From positions 372,001-436,000 of the forward strand of contig NZ_JAPFQO010000001.1 in assembly GCF_026241195.1 (NCBI RefSeq): a stretch of 64,000 nt of DNA. Direction: 5' to 3'. The notes under the pieces are model-generated. The model was not told where the DNA came from. It saw only the letters and a program-made list of their open reading frames with translations, and did no database searches. The position numbers were made by a program, and so were the translations under genes. This document shows, one piece after another, positions 43,482 through 51,839 of this stretch. Each line of letters starts with the position of its first letter. The first letter of the stretch is position 1. This DNA comes from Pontibacter anaerobius (lineage in GTDB: Bacteria > Bacteroidota > Bacteroidia > Cytophagales > Hymenobacteraceae).

Positions 43482-44330
43482 GTGACAAAGGGAGAAATTA
43501 AGGCGCTGATCTCGCTGCTGGACGACAGCGACCACGATGTGGCGTCGTATGTGGAGAAGCAGATTGCTTATTTGGGCGAGGGGATTATACCGTTTCTGGA
43601 GGAAGAGTGGGAGGAGACCCTGAACACAGATCTGCAGAAGAAGATTGAGGACCTGATTCATAACCTTCAGTTCGACGGACTGATGAAACGCCTGCAGGAG
43701 TGGAAAGCCAGTGGCGCCGAGAGCCTGCTGGAGGGGATGTTCCTGGTGAATTCATACTTGTATCCGGACGTGGACTTTGCCAGCATCAACAAGACCATTG
43801 ACCAGCTATACTTTGATGCCTGGACGCACATGAAGGATGAGATGCACCCCTATGACCAGGTGAAGTCGCTGAACAACGTGCTGTTCCGGGAGAAGCGCTT
43901 TTCGGCCAACACGAAGAACTTTCATTCGCCGGCCAACTCTATGCTGCACCTGGTGCTGGAGAGCAAACGCGGCAACCCCCTTACGCTCTGCGTTATTTAC
44001 ATGACGCTGGCGCAGCGCCTGGGAATGCCGGTGTACGGCGTGAACCTGCCTAACCTGTTTATACTTACCTATAAGCTGGGCGATTTGCAGTTTTACATCA
44101 ACGTGTACAACAAAGGTCTCATCCTGAGCAAAGCTGATATCGATAACTACATTCTGCAGCTGAATCTGAACCCGGTGGATATTTTCTACGAGCCATGCGC
44201 CAACCTCGACATCGTGAAGCGGGCGCTGCGCAACCTGGCCTTCTCATTCGAGAAGATGGATGACCCGGAGAAAGCCACAGAGGTAACCAAACTGTTGGAT
44301 GCTATTACGGATGAAGGCTCAGCAATCTGA
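43482..44330 (+). CDS. SirB1-type transglutaminase-like protein
   Basis: 282 residues. KRGNPLTLCVIYMTLAQRLGMPVYGVNLP (about 165-193) is the family's conserved block, with the usual arginine-glycine-asparagine and cysteine. In most SirB1 proteins the block ends in GLPGHF; here the residues are NLPNLF, so the histidine is absent. The C-terminus (about 250-280) looks TPR-like. The start used is GTG at 43482. Function of the family is unclear. Ends before a strong hairpin. Confidence 0.82.
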   Translation: MTKGEIKALISLLDDSDHDVASYVEKQIAYLGEGIIPFLEEEWEETLNTDLQKKIEDLIHNLQFDGLMKRLQEWKASGAESLLEGMFLVNSYLYPDVDFASINKTIDQLYFDAWTHMKDEMHPYDQVKSLNNVLFREKRFSANTKNFHSPANSMLHLVLESKRGNPLTLCVIYMTLAQRLGMPVYGVNLPNLFILTYKLGDLQFYINVYNKGLILSKADIDNYILQLNLNPVDIFYEPCANLDIVKRALRNLAFSFEKMDDPEKATEVTKLLDAITDEGSAI

Positions 44331-44345
44331 TTCTTTATGAAGATA

Positions 44346-44398
44346 AAGTATAAAAAGAGAAGCCGCCCTGTTGCAGGGCGGCTTCTCTTTTTATACTT
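44346..44398. terminator. Perfect 25-bp terminator stem framed by the heptamer
   Basis: Left arm 44346-44370, loop TTG, right arm 44374-44398. The arms are exact complements, and their outer ends are AAGTATA and TATACTT. The core is a GC-rich AGAAGCCGCCCTG stem with flanking A/T tracts. It follows the SirB1-type gene by 15 bases. Confidence 0.88.
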
Positions 44399-44420
44399 GC
44401 TATACTTATAAATTTAAGGA

Positions 44421-44516
44421 TTACTGCTTGCTTTTAGCAATTTGCACCAAATAATGTACCCATGCGCCACCTATAGCGGTAGCAAAAATTCCGAAAAGTA
44501 TAAGTAAAGATTGCAT
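44421..44516 (-). CDS. 31-residue hydrophobic small protein (candidate)
   Basis: ATG at 44514-44516 to TAA at 44421. The product reads MQSLLILFGIFATAIGGAWV and ends VQIAKSKQ: one hydrophobic helix with a basic tail, as in small membrane proteins. It lies downstream of the redoxin gene on the same strand, 31 bases after its stop. Too short to judge conservation. It contains a heptamer. Confidence 0.45.
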   Translation of the reverse strand: MQSLLILFGIFATAIGGAWVHYLVQIAKSKQ

Positions 44517-44547
44517 AATGGTGTAGTGTCAGCGGTTTATACCTAGA

Positions 44548-45129
44548 TTAGTACTTCTTGATCAAACAGCCGGTGGCACGCTTGTCGCCGGCAGAAACTG
44601 GGCGGTTGGCCAGAACCTCGTCTATCACGCTGCGGAGGTAGAAGTTTTTCACGCCGCTTTCCATCTGCGGGTTATCGTCTATTGCACCTTTATACTTTAG
44701 GGTAAACCCACCGCTTTCGTTGTGCAGCACAAATACCTCCGGAGTTTTAGTGGCGCCAAACTGGCGGCTAACCTTTTGCCCTTCATCGGCAAGGTAAGGG
44801 CTATACTTTCTGCTGGCCATGTCTTCCAATGTCTCACCTGGGTCGCCGGCGCCCGGGTTGATAAAGATGAACTGCACGCCTTTCGCGCTATAGTTGCTGG
44901 CCAGTGTTACAAGGCGGCTCTCATACAGTTTGGCGTATGGGCATTGGTTATTGGTAAACACCAGTACCACAGTCCTGGCATCGGCCAGCTCGCTGAGCGT
45001 TACGTTTTGGTTATTGGTGCCCTGCAGCGTGAAATCAGCCACTTTATCGCCCACCTTATACCCCCCGGACTGTGCAAATGCACCAACCGAGAGCAGTAAG
45101 GCCGTAAGTAAAGAGAATAACTGTTTCAT
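44548..45129 (-). CDS. Exported redoxin (thioredoxin-like)
   Basis: 193 residues, with signal peptide MKQLFSLLTALLLSVGAFAQ. AhpC/TSA-type fold: VADFTLQGTNNQNVTLSELADARTVVLVFTNNQCPYAKLYE with the active cysteine C63. Only one cysteine is present in the motif, in place of the thioredoxin CxxC. A second one lies near the C-terminus (about C188, RATGCLIKK). Possibly a single-cysteine peroxidase or reductase in the periplasm. The start codon overlaps the stop codon of the upstream phosphopantetheinyl transferase gene (ATGA type), so the two are translationally coupled. Confidence 0.88.
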   Translation of the reverse strand: MKQLFSLLTALLLSVGAFAQSGGYKVGDKVADFTLQGTNNQNVTLSELADARTVVLVFTNNQCPYAKLYESRLVTLASNYSAKGVQFIFINPGAGDPGETLEDMASRKYSPYLADEGQKVSRQFGATKTPEVFVLHNESGGFTLKYKGAIDDNPQMESGVKNFYLRSVIDEVLANRPVSAGDKRATGCLIKKY

Positions 45130-45797
45130 ATATTTTGTGTTTGGTTTGTAGGATCGGGTTGCTTGTCTATGCAGTAAGTTAAAACATGACTGTGCAGAGC
45201 ATTGAAGTGAATACGGTACAATTTAGAAAAATTTTCAGTATTCACACGGCCTTGCAGCACATTTGGCTCCTCGGTGGGGGCTATCTCCAGGTTCTCTTTA
45301 AAAATCAGTTGTTTACGGCTGTATAGTTTGTACAAGGTTTCCTTCGCGCTCCAGAACAGGCAGGTATTTTGTTCGTTGGCCAGGGTATGTGTTTTCTCGC
45401 CTTCAGTCAAAAACTTGTCCTGCACGCGCAGCGCTTTCGGGGATACTAGTTCAATATCTATGCCAACCTCATACTTATCGGAAAGTATAACGGCGGCCAA
45501 CTGCGGTGAGTGTGAGATGGATACGTGGAAGCGGGAGTCGGGGAAGTATGGCTTGCCGTACTGGTTGCGCAGCAGCTGTATGGGGCGCGTGGTAAACTCC
45601 TGTAACATGTTGTAAACCAGCACTCGGCTGGCCAGCCACTCCCGCTGCCGCTTGGGGTGCACCTTCTCCAAACGATCCTCCACGGTAACATAGCCAGGCA
45701 GTGCCTCCCGCAGCTCTTCCATCGGCTCCGTCAGCTCCCAAAGGCCCAGCTTAGTGTGTTCGTCCAGTTGTTTTATGTATAGCAGCGGCATAAGCAA
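45126..45797 (-). CDS. 4'-phosphopantetheinyl transferase (Sfp-type)
   Basis: 223 residues. Magnesium-binding GIDIE (D114, E116) and WSAKE (W149, K152, E153) are the two family motifs. Reaction: transfers phosphopantetheine from CoA to a serine of acyl- or peptidyl-carrier proteins. The length is that of the Sfp group, which has broad specificity, but no polyketide or peptide synthetase lies nearby. Coupled with the redoxin gene downstream. Confidence 0.93.
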   Translation of the reverse strand: MLMPLLYIKQLDEHTKLGLWELTEPMEELREALPGYVTVEDRLEKVHPKRQREWLASRVLVYNMLQEFTTRPIQLLRNQYGKPYFPDSRFHVSISHSPQLAAVILSDKYEVGIDIELVSPKALRVQDKFLTEGEKTHTLANEQNTCLFWSAKETLYKLYSRKQLIFKENLEIAPTEEPNVLQGRVNTENFSKLYRIHFNALHSHVLTYCIDKQPDPTNQTQNI

Positions 45798-45894
45798 TAA
45801 TGTGCGGTTACAGCGTTTTTAAAGTATGGCACGGCTGATTAGCTGTATTTGTTGTAAATTTAGGCTAAAATTACGGAACACCAGAGTAGGCAGC

Positions 45895-46815
45895 ATGGCA
45901 AGCAAGGTACAAGTTGAGAAAGTGGCTACCCTCACTGGGCACCGCGACAGTGTGTATACGTTGGAGCAGGCAGCGGAGGAGCATCTTTTTTTCTCTGCCG
46001 CCGGCGATGGCATGGTGGTGGCCTGGAACATGCAGGCACCCGACACCGGCGATTTGGTGGCGCGGGTAAGCTCCTCTGTGTATGCCCTGTGCTACCTGCC
46101 GGAGCGCCACCTGCTGCTTATCGGACAGAACAACGAGGGTATGCAGGTAATCGACCTGGAAAGTAAAAAGATACTGAAGTCGGTGCCGTTGCCCAAGGTG
46201 CCTATTTTTGAGATACTTTATACTTCGGAGGCGGGCAAAGTATACGTGGCTCTGGGCAACGGGGCCGTGGCCGTCCTGGATGGCGAGAGCTTCGAGCTGC
46301 AGACCATTATTCGGAAGGCCGAGAAGAGCGCCCGCAGCCTGGCCTACAACAAGTATACAAATGAGCTGGCCGTGGGCTACAGCGACCATAAGATCCGGGT
46401 GTTTGATGCTGCAAGTATGGCGCTGAAGCAGGAGCTGGCCTCGCACACCAACTCCGTGTTTACAGTGGCCTACTCGCCGGACGGAAAGCTGCTGCTGAGC
46501 GGTGGCCGCGATGCGCACCTGCGGGTATGGGACGTGGAGCAAAATTATACCGAGCGGGGATACCTGATCGCCCACATGTACACCATCAACCACATTGCTT
46601 ATAGCCCGAGCGGCGAGTACTTTGCCACCTGTAGCATGGATAAATCCATAAAGCTGTGGGATGCGCAGACCTTTAAGTTGCTGAAAGTGATTGATAAAGT
46701 GCGACATGCCAGCCACGGTACCTCGGTAAATAAATTATTTTGGTCGGCTCATCAGAATCAGTTAGTTTCGTGTAGCGATGACCGCACCATTTCGGTTTGG
46801 GATATAAATTTTTGA
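45895..46815 (+). CDS. WD40 repeat protein
   Basis: 306 residues from the ATG at 45895, where the first blade starts (VEKVATLTGHRDSVYTLEQ); the frame extends to an ATG at 45826 with a cysteine-rich leader of unclear value. Six to seven WD-type blades, for example AYSPDGKLLLSGGRDAHLRVWDVEQ and AYSPSGEYFATCSMDKSIKLWDAQT. A cytoplasmic beta-propeller scaffold. Partner unknown. The DivIVA-domain gene starts three bases after the stop. Confidence 0.92.
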   Translation: MASKVQVEKVATLTGHRDSVYTLEQAAEEHLFFSAAGDGMVVAWNMQAPDTGDLVARVSSSVYALCYLPERHLLLIGQNNEGMQVIDLESKKILKSVPLPKVPIFEILYTSEAGKVYVALGNGAVAVLDGESFELQTIIRKAEKSARSLAYNKYTNELAVGYSDHKIRVFDAASMALKQELASHTNSVFTVAYSPDGKLLLSGGRDAHLRVWDVEQNYTERGYLIAHMYTINHIAYSPSGEYFATCSMDKSIKLWDAQTFKLLKVIDKVRHASHGTSVNKLFWSAHQNQLVSCSDDRTISVWDINF

Positions 46816-46818
46816 GTT

Positions 46819-47802
46819 ATGAAGATTACACCGTTAGAGATCAGGCAAAAAACGTTTGAAAAGGCATTTAGAGGATTAGACAAGGATGAGGTAAATGCGT
46901 TTTTGCTGACGCTCTCGCAGCAGTGGGAAAAGCTGCAGGATGAGAACAAGGACCTGCGCATGAAGCTGGATGCTGCGCACCGCGAAACACAGAAGCTGCG
47001 CGAGGTGGAGTCATCGCTCTACAAAACACTCAAAACCGCAGAAGACACCGGCAACAGCATACTGGAGCAAGCCAAGAAATCGGCTGAGCTGCAGGCCCGC
47101 GAGTCGGACCTGAAGGCAGACGAAATGATGAACCGAGCCCGCAACGAGGCGCGCCAGATGCTGGAAGAGGCCCAGCGCCAGTCGGAGCGCGTAATTGCCG
47201 AGATGCAGCAGCACGTGAAGTCGCTGGACCAGGAGTGCCGCCAGATGGAGAACTACATGGACCACCTGGTACGCGACCTGCGCAACCTAGCCACCGAGAC
47301 CCTGGAGAATGCCGAAAAAGCCAAGTCAAAACCTAAAGCAGGTACACACAGTATTCTTTCAAAAGCAGCCAACACCGAGGTAAGCAGCTCGGAGTTGCTC
47401 AAAAATTTGAAAGACATGGAAAAGACATCAGATAATAACACATACCAGTTGCCGGAATCAACGGCATCCAACGCTCCTGTAGCGGTATTTGAGAATAACT
47501 CTAACGCTTCTATCGGTGACCCGGCTCCGGATGTTACACAGCCGCAACCAGAAGTGCCTAGCACGCCAGAACCTATGGTGCCGAACGTGCCATCTCCCGA
47601 GATTCCGCAGCCATCGCCAGACTACCCGGGTCGCGTGCCTGCTCCGGATATTGAGCAGCCCGTGCCGGAGATCCAGCCTGTGCAGCCAGACCAGCCAGAG
47701 ATACAGCCACCGATGACAGAGCCATCGCGCAATGCGTATGCCACGAACGGTGCTACGGTGAAGCCTGCTTCAGGAGGCTCTTTCTTCGACGAGATAGGCT
47801 AA
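46819..47802 (+). CDS. DivIVA-domain coiled-coil protein with proline-rich tail
   Basis: 327 residues. The N-terminal DivIVA motif ITPLEIRQKTFEKAFRGLDKDEVNAFL (about 3-29) is followed by a long coiled coil (about 30-165), a spacer, and a C-terminal low-complexity tail rich in P, E, Q and V (about 215-315). Family role: recognises curved membrane and recruits growth or division proteins, best known in Gram-positives. The WD40 gene immediately upstream may encode a partner, and FolB follows downstream. Confidence 0.88.
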   Translation: MKITPLEIRQKTFEKAFRGLDKDEVNAFLLTLSQQWEKLQDENKDLRMKLDAAHRETQKLREVESSLYKTLKTAEDTGNSILEQAKKSAELQARESDLKADEMMNRARNEARQMLEEAQRQSERVIAEMQQHVKSLDQECRQMENYMDHLVRDLRNLATETLENAEKAKSKPKAGTHSILSKAANTEVSSSELLKNLKDMEKTSDNNTYQLPESTASNAPVAVFENNSNASIGDPAPDVTQPQPEVPSTPEPMVPNVPSPEIPQPSPDYPGRVPAPDIEQPVPEIQPVQPDQPEIQPPMTEPSRNAYATNGATVKPASGGSFFDEIG

Positions 47803-47809
47803 GCGGCAG

Positions 47810-48166
47810 ATGGGGCAAATCACGCTGGAGGGCATGGAGTTCTTCGCCTTCCACGGTTACTACGACGAGGAGCAGAAGATCGGCAACAAGTACGGTATAG
47901 ACCTGATCATTAACACCGACCTTCGCCGCGCCGCCGAATCCGATAGCCTGGACGAGACGGTTAACTATGAGGTGCTATACGCGCTGGTGCTGGAGGAGAT
48001 GAAGACTCCGGCCCGCTTGCTGGAGCACCTTGGCCACCGCATCATCGACAAAGTATACGAGCGGTTCCCCTTCGTGCAGTCGGTGAAGGTGAATGTGTAC
48101 AAGTTTAACCCCCCGCTCGGCGGCATCTGCAAATGGGCTAAGGTTAGCTTGGAAGAGGCAAGGTAA
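47810..48166 (+). CDS. folB: Dihydroneopterin aldolase
   Basis: 118 residues, standard length. Motifs: LEGMEFFAFHGYYDEEQKIGNKYGIDLIINTDL, DETVNYEVLYALV, and LEHLGHRIIDKVYERFP with its conserved glutamate. Reaction: dihydroneopterin to 6-hydroxymethyl-dihydropterin and glycolaldehyde in folate synthesis. It begins 7 bases after the DivIVA-domain gene stop, so the two may be one transcript. Confidence 0.95.
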   Translation: MGQITLEGMEFFAFHGYYDEEQKIGNKYGIDLIINTDLRRAAESDSLDETVNYEVLYALVLEEMKTPARLLEHLGHRIIDKVYERFPFVQSVKVNVYKFNPPLGGICKWAKVSLEEAR

Positions 48167-48352
48167 AAGATTTACTTATTGATAAAGAGCAGTCGGTTCA
48201 GAGATGAATCGGCTGTTTTTGTTTTAGAAGGACTTTATACTTTTATCCCCCTTCTGGCGCCTCGAAAGGTTTCGGGGTGTCCTTTTGTGGTGTTGAGTTT
48301 GTAACGCAACTGTAGCCATACTTTATACTTTCATCACCGTTGCTTTCTGTAG

Positions 48353-48818
48353 CTTGACACAAGCTATACTTGCTAGTTGCTGCTGATCCTCAGTCTTACG
48401 AACCTATTGTTTCATTTTATACTTAGCTCCCTCCAGCCCGGGAGGGCTCGTCCTCGGGCATCGCGCTGTGTTCCCTCCTGCGCCAGGGCGCTGCCCTTCG
48501 GGCACCGGATCTCACAAGGCGCTCAACCCAAGGACTGGGAACAGTTTTCGATAACCATCGCTATACCACTTGAACCGGACTCCCTCTCCTGTTTTGGGGG
48601 TAGGGGCCCTCGAGAAAAGGAGAGGGCTGGGGAGAGGTGAAATTCCCCTCCTGGGAGGGGCTAGGGGTGGGTTAACACTTTTGCTGATGACATTCATCCC
48701 CAACCATGAAACTTACACTTCAACATCACTAATTACAGGCTCCCCTCCTTGGACTACCGAGAACGTGAGTTCGAAGGTAGCGAGCGCAGCTCTGAGGGGC
48801 TAGGGGTGGTTGGACCAG
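48353..48818 (+). repeat. Modular intergenic repeat, copy C (longest)
   Basis: Fills most of the 720-base gap between folB and meaB. Ordered blocks: CAAGCTATACTTGCTAG lead with CCTCAGTCTTACGAAC, GCTCCCTCCAGCCCGGGAGG, GGGCATCGCGCTG, AAGGCGCTCAACCCAAGG with ACTGGGAACAG, hairpins CTCCCTCTCCTG...GGAGAGGG and CCCCTCCTGGGAGGGG with AGGGGTGGGTTAAC, then GGTAGCGAGCGCAGCTC block to 48818. The stretch before it (48230-48352) holds several TATACTT heptamers. No coding frame is shared between copies. Confidence 0.75.
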
Positions 48819-48886
48819 GTACTTCATTTCTTGCTCGGGCCTAGTGAAGTAAGTACTTCTAAAAGCTAGGGGGAGAAGCAATTACT

Positions 48887-49867
48887 TCAGACTAATTTCA
48901 ACAACTCCGTCGCTGCCGCAAAGGCTGATTTCTTACCTTCCTTCACCTCTGCTGCAATTACCGGCATTTGCTGCTTTACCTGCTCATGTGCGTAAAAATT
49001 ATCTTCCAGCCCCTGCCGGATGGCTTCGTACATCCACTGCAGGTTCTGGTCGTGTCGCTTTTTCTTAAAGAAACCATTGGCCTGGGTGAGCTCCAGGTAG
49101 TCGGCTATGGTTTGCCAGATGGTGTCGAGGCCGGAATGTTGGAGGGCGGAGCAGGTGCTGACTTTAGGTGACCAGTTAGAAGCTCCCAATGGGTACAAAT
49201 GCAATGCACTCTGGTACTCTGCACGGGCAGCTTTGGCCTTGCCAATATTCTCGCCGTCGGCTTTGGTTATCACAATGGCGTCAGCCATTTCCATAATGCC
49301 CCGCTTGATGCCCTGTAGCTCATCGCCGGCACCGGCCAGCATCAGTAACAGGAAAAAGTCCACCATGGCATGCACGGCCGTCTCGGACTGGCCCACGCCC
49401 ACGGTTTCCACGAAAATAGCGTCGAAGCCAGCGGCCTCGCAAAGTATAATGCTCTCGCGGGTGCTGCGGCTTACACCGCCCAACGACTTACCTGCCGGCG
49501 AGGGGCGGATAAAAGCCTGCGGGTTGATGGAGAGGGAATCCATGCGGGTTTTGTCGCCGAGGATGCTGCCGCCGGAGCGCTGGCTGGTAGGGTCTATGGC
49601 CAGTACAGCCAGCTTTTTGCCCTGCTCTTTAATCAGATAGTTGCCGAAGGCTTCAATAAAAGTGCTTTTGCCCACGCCCGGCACACCGGTTATACCTATG
49701 CGCACCGAGTTGCCTGCATGGGGCAGTACTCGGTTCACCACCTCCTGGGCCAGCTCCTGATCTGAGGTTAGCCGACTTTCTACCAGCGTGATGGCACGAC
49801 TCAGCATTACGCGGTCGCCGGCTAAAATGCCTTCTACATACTTTTCGGGGCTAAATCGTTTGGCCAA
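48887..49867 (-). CDS. meaB: Methylmalonyl-CoA mutase-associated GTPase MeaB
   Basis: 326 residues. P-loop GVPGVGKST (61-69), the AIDPTSQRSGGSILGDKTRM switch region, ETVGVGQSE and the base-recognition ITKADGEN. Family role: GTP-dependent chaperone that loads and protects the cobalamin cofactor of methylmalonyl-CoA mutase. The mutase genes are about 5-10 kb away on the same strand, separated by a trehalase and a RAYT cassette. TATTTTTG upstream (49908) is its probable -7 element. Confidence 0.95.
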   Translation of the reverse strand: MAKRFSPEKYVEGILAGDRVMLSRAITLVESRLTSDQELAQEVVNRVLPHAGNSVRIGITGVPGVGKSTFIEAFGNYLIKEQGKKLAVLAIDPTSQRSGGSILGDKTRMDSLSINPQAFIRPSPAGKSLGGVSRSTRESIILCEAAGFDAIFVETVGVGQSETAVHAMVDFFLLLMLAGAGDELQGIKRGIMEMADAIVITKADGENIGKAKAARAEYQSALHLYPLGASNWSPKVSTCSALQHSGLDTIWQTIADYLELTQANGFFKKKRHDQNLQWMYEAIRQGLEDNFYAHEQVKQQMPVIAAEVKEGKKSAFAAATELLKLV

Positions 49868-49907
49868 AGGGGGTAGGGGTTTGGTGTTAGCAAGTCATAC
49901 TCTTTTA

Positions 49908-49915
49908 CAAAAATA
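49908..49915 (-). promoter_or_regulatory. -7 element TATTTTTG before meaB
   Basis: Exact TAnnTTTG match on the minus strand, 40 bases before the meaB start. The A-rich context makes a chance match somewhat more likely than at the other sites. Confidence 0.5.
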
Positions 49916-49970
49916 AGATTTATAGGTTGCCGCGCCATCTTAAGTTTAAACATCCCTGAAAGTATAAAAA

Positions 49971-50006
49971 TTAAGGCCAGCCTCTGAAAAAGGAGGCCGG
50001 CCTTAA
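49971..50006. terminator. Terminator of the propeller-like protein gene
   Basis: TTAAGGCCAGCCTC and GAGGCCGGCCTTAA with an 8-base loop. AAGTATA stands just left of it (49960) and CATACTT, a one-base variant, just right. Serves the minus-strand gene that ends at 50028. Confidence 0.82.
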
Positions 50007-50027
50007 TTCATACTTGTATTTTATAAT

Positions 50028-51149
50028 TTACTTGCCGATACCCTGCGCGAAGTTTGGCAGGCCCAGATCGCTTTTTTGCTTGCCCAGGTGGAAGCCATCA
50101 TCCACATACCTGGCGGCTTCACCTTTTGCGTTCGGATTATGGATGACGCCCAGGTAGTAATTGTCCTGTCGGGCAACGTAGACCTTGCCATCCGGAGCGA
50201 GTTGCAGCGCCCCGACGCGGCGGCTTTGGGAAGTGCCAACTACCACAGCGGACTTTGCGATGGCCTCCGGACTACCGGCCTTCAGGTCGAACTGCACGAC
50301 TTGCGCCTTGCCGCCGCCCACGCCGTTGGCTGTACCGTAAAGCTTGCTACCATCCGGTGAGAACACCACACCGTAAGCCTCCTCAAATCCTTTCAGAAGT
50401 ATAGGGTTGGAGACCTTGCCGGTGCGGCGGTCAAAATCCAGTATCTCGAAATTGCTGGCAGCATCCCAAAGGGCGGATGCTAGTTTGGTGCCATCAGGTG
50501 AGGCATTCAGGTAGCCGATCGCCTTGCGGTTGGGGCCACCATGCACGGTGCCCACCATACTCATAACAGGCCTCGTCTCTACCCCCTCCTCAGTTACCAG
50601 GAAAGCCATGTAACCGTTGCTGTTCCAGCGGTGCGCAATTACCCACCAGTCGCGGTTGTTGCTGTGGCGCACGGCAGTTAGCTTTTCAGTGGCCGGAGCT
50701 ATTAGGAAGTTGTTCCGAGCGATGATGTCGCCTTTGCCCTCCTGCTTTGCCATGTCTACCACGCTGTAGCGGAGGCCGTCTGTCTGGGCCTGTATATCCG
50801 TTGTGAAAATATAATAGATGTTTGTGCTGCCGGGCTTCGGAAGTATAAGCGCCGACTGCGTAGAGGATTTACCACCCATCAGGCCATTACCGTTCGGCAT
50901 TACGCGGTGCTCCTTGTTCCAGACGGTTATGCCGTTGGTGTAGAACAGCAGGTTACCTTGAGCGTCGGAGATCGTGGCGCTGCCCTCCTCAGTAAACAGT
51001 CTGCTATTGGTGGCCGTGGCGGAATCACCTGAGAAAATGATGCCGGCACCTTTGCCAAAGTACCAGTTGTTTCGCTCGCCCTGCGCCTGTGCGGCAAAGC
51101 TGCTAAAGGTAAGTATGGCCGCGGCGGCTATGTGTCTTAGTCTGATCAT
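50028..51149 (-). CDS. Exported beta-propeller-like protein
   Basis: 373 residues from the ATG at 51147-51149, which gives the signal MIRLRHIAAAAILTFSSFAAQAQ. Repeated strand-turn motifs with a WD/PKD-like cadence (GAGIIFSGDSATATNSRLFTEEGSATISDAQGNLLFYTNGITVW, SPDGSKLYGTANGVGG, APDGKVYVARQDNY) resemble the propeller proteins found with gliding or T9SS cargo in Bacteroidota. No C-terminal sorting domain is visible here. Function unknown. Confidence 0.8.
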   Translation of the reverse strand: MIRLRHIAAAAILTFSSFAAQAQGERNNWYFGKGAGIIFSGDSATATNSRLFTEEGSATISDAQGNLLFYTNGITVWNKEHRVMPNGNGLMGGKSSTQSALILPKPGSTNIYYIFTTDIQAQTDGLRYSVVDMAKQEGKGDIIARNNFLIAPATEKLTAVRHSNNRDWWVIAHRWNSNGYMAFLVTEEGVETRPVMSMVGTVHGGPNRKAIGYLNASPDGTKLASALWDAASNFEILDFDRRTGKVSNPILLKGFEEAYGVVFSPDGSKLYGTANGVGGGKAQVVQFDLKAGSPEAIAKSAVVVGTSQSRRVGALQLAPDGKVYVARQDNYYLGVIHNPNAKGEAARYVDDGFHLGKQKSDLGLPNFAQGIGK

Positions 51150-51327
51150 AGGTTCATGTTTGTTACGTAAACGATTTGTTTGCAAACGTAGTGCCAAGTA
51201 TAGGGGAGAGGTTTTTAGTGTTTGGTGTACTTGCTGATTTACTTTTATACTTTGGCTATACCTGGTAGCTGATGCTGATCTTCAGTTTATACTTTAACTA
51301 TACTTAGTAGCTACTGATTTATGGTTG

Positions 51328-51680
51328 GATACAAGCTATCCTTGCTAGCGGCTGCTCATCCTCAGCCTTACAAACGGCTTGTTTCACCTCTCATCTTGGC
51401 TCCCTCAAGCCCGGGAGGGCTCGTCTTCGGGCATCGCGCTGGGAGCTTTTCCTTTGCTCCTGCGTCGCAATGCCCTCACGGGCACCGGATCTCACAAGGC
51501 ACTCAACGGAAAGACTGGGATCAGTTCGATAGCCACCGCTGAAGGAGCACCAGCCAAGTCCCCCTTTGAAGGGGGGAGGGGGATGATAATCGTCTGTTGA
51601 ACTCCCTCTCCTGTTCTTAGGAGAGGGCCGGGGTGAGGTAAAATTCCCTTCTCGGGAGGGGCAGGGGTGGGTTTACACAT
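51328..51680 (+). repeat. Modular intergenic repeat, copy D
   Basis: Central part of the 690-base gap between the propeller gene and the trehalase gene. The same ordered blocks as copy C: CAAGCTATCCTTGCTAG lead, CCTCAGCCTTACAAAC, CCCTCAAGCCCGGGAGGG, GGGCATCGCGCTGGGAGC, AAGGCACTCAACGGAAAG with ACTGGGATCAG, CCCCCTTTGAAGGGGG, a CTCCCTCTCCTG hairpin and GGAGGGGCAGGGGTGGGTT. Three heptamers lie just upstream (51246-51304). 51681-51768 has another heptamer and no clear gene. Confidence 0.75.
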
Positions 51681-51768
51681 TCCCAGGGACAAGTAGCGAC
51701 CTGTCCATGCTAGACCGGCAGCTATGCATTTATACTTTAGAATTGGCTGCTACAGAACTAAATCATAT

Positions 51769-51808
51769 AAAAAAAGAAGCGCTGATACTTGGCGCCTCTT
51801 TTTTCCTT
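51769..51808. terminator. Probable terminator of the trehalase gene
   Basis: An AAAAAAAGAAGCGC run faces GCGCCTCTTTTTT across a 10-base loop (GCTGATACTTG-like). The stem has one mismatch. It lies 32 bases beyond the trehalase stop on the minus strand. Confidence 0.6.
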
Positions 51809-51839
51809 TAATGCTATGAAATCAACTTCTACCTGTGGC

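Noticed and set aside
43482..44330. Active cysteine protease of the transglutaminase type
   Set aside because: The histidine of the GLPGHF segment is absent (NLPNLF here), so activity cannot be claimed.
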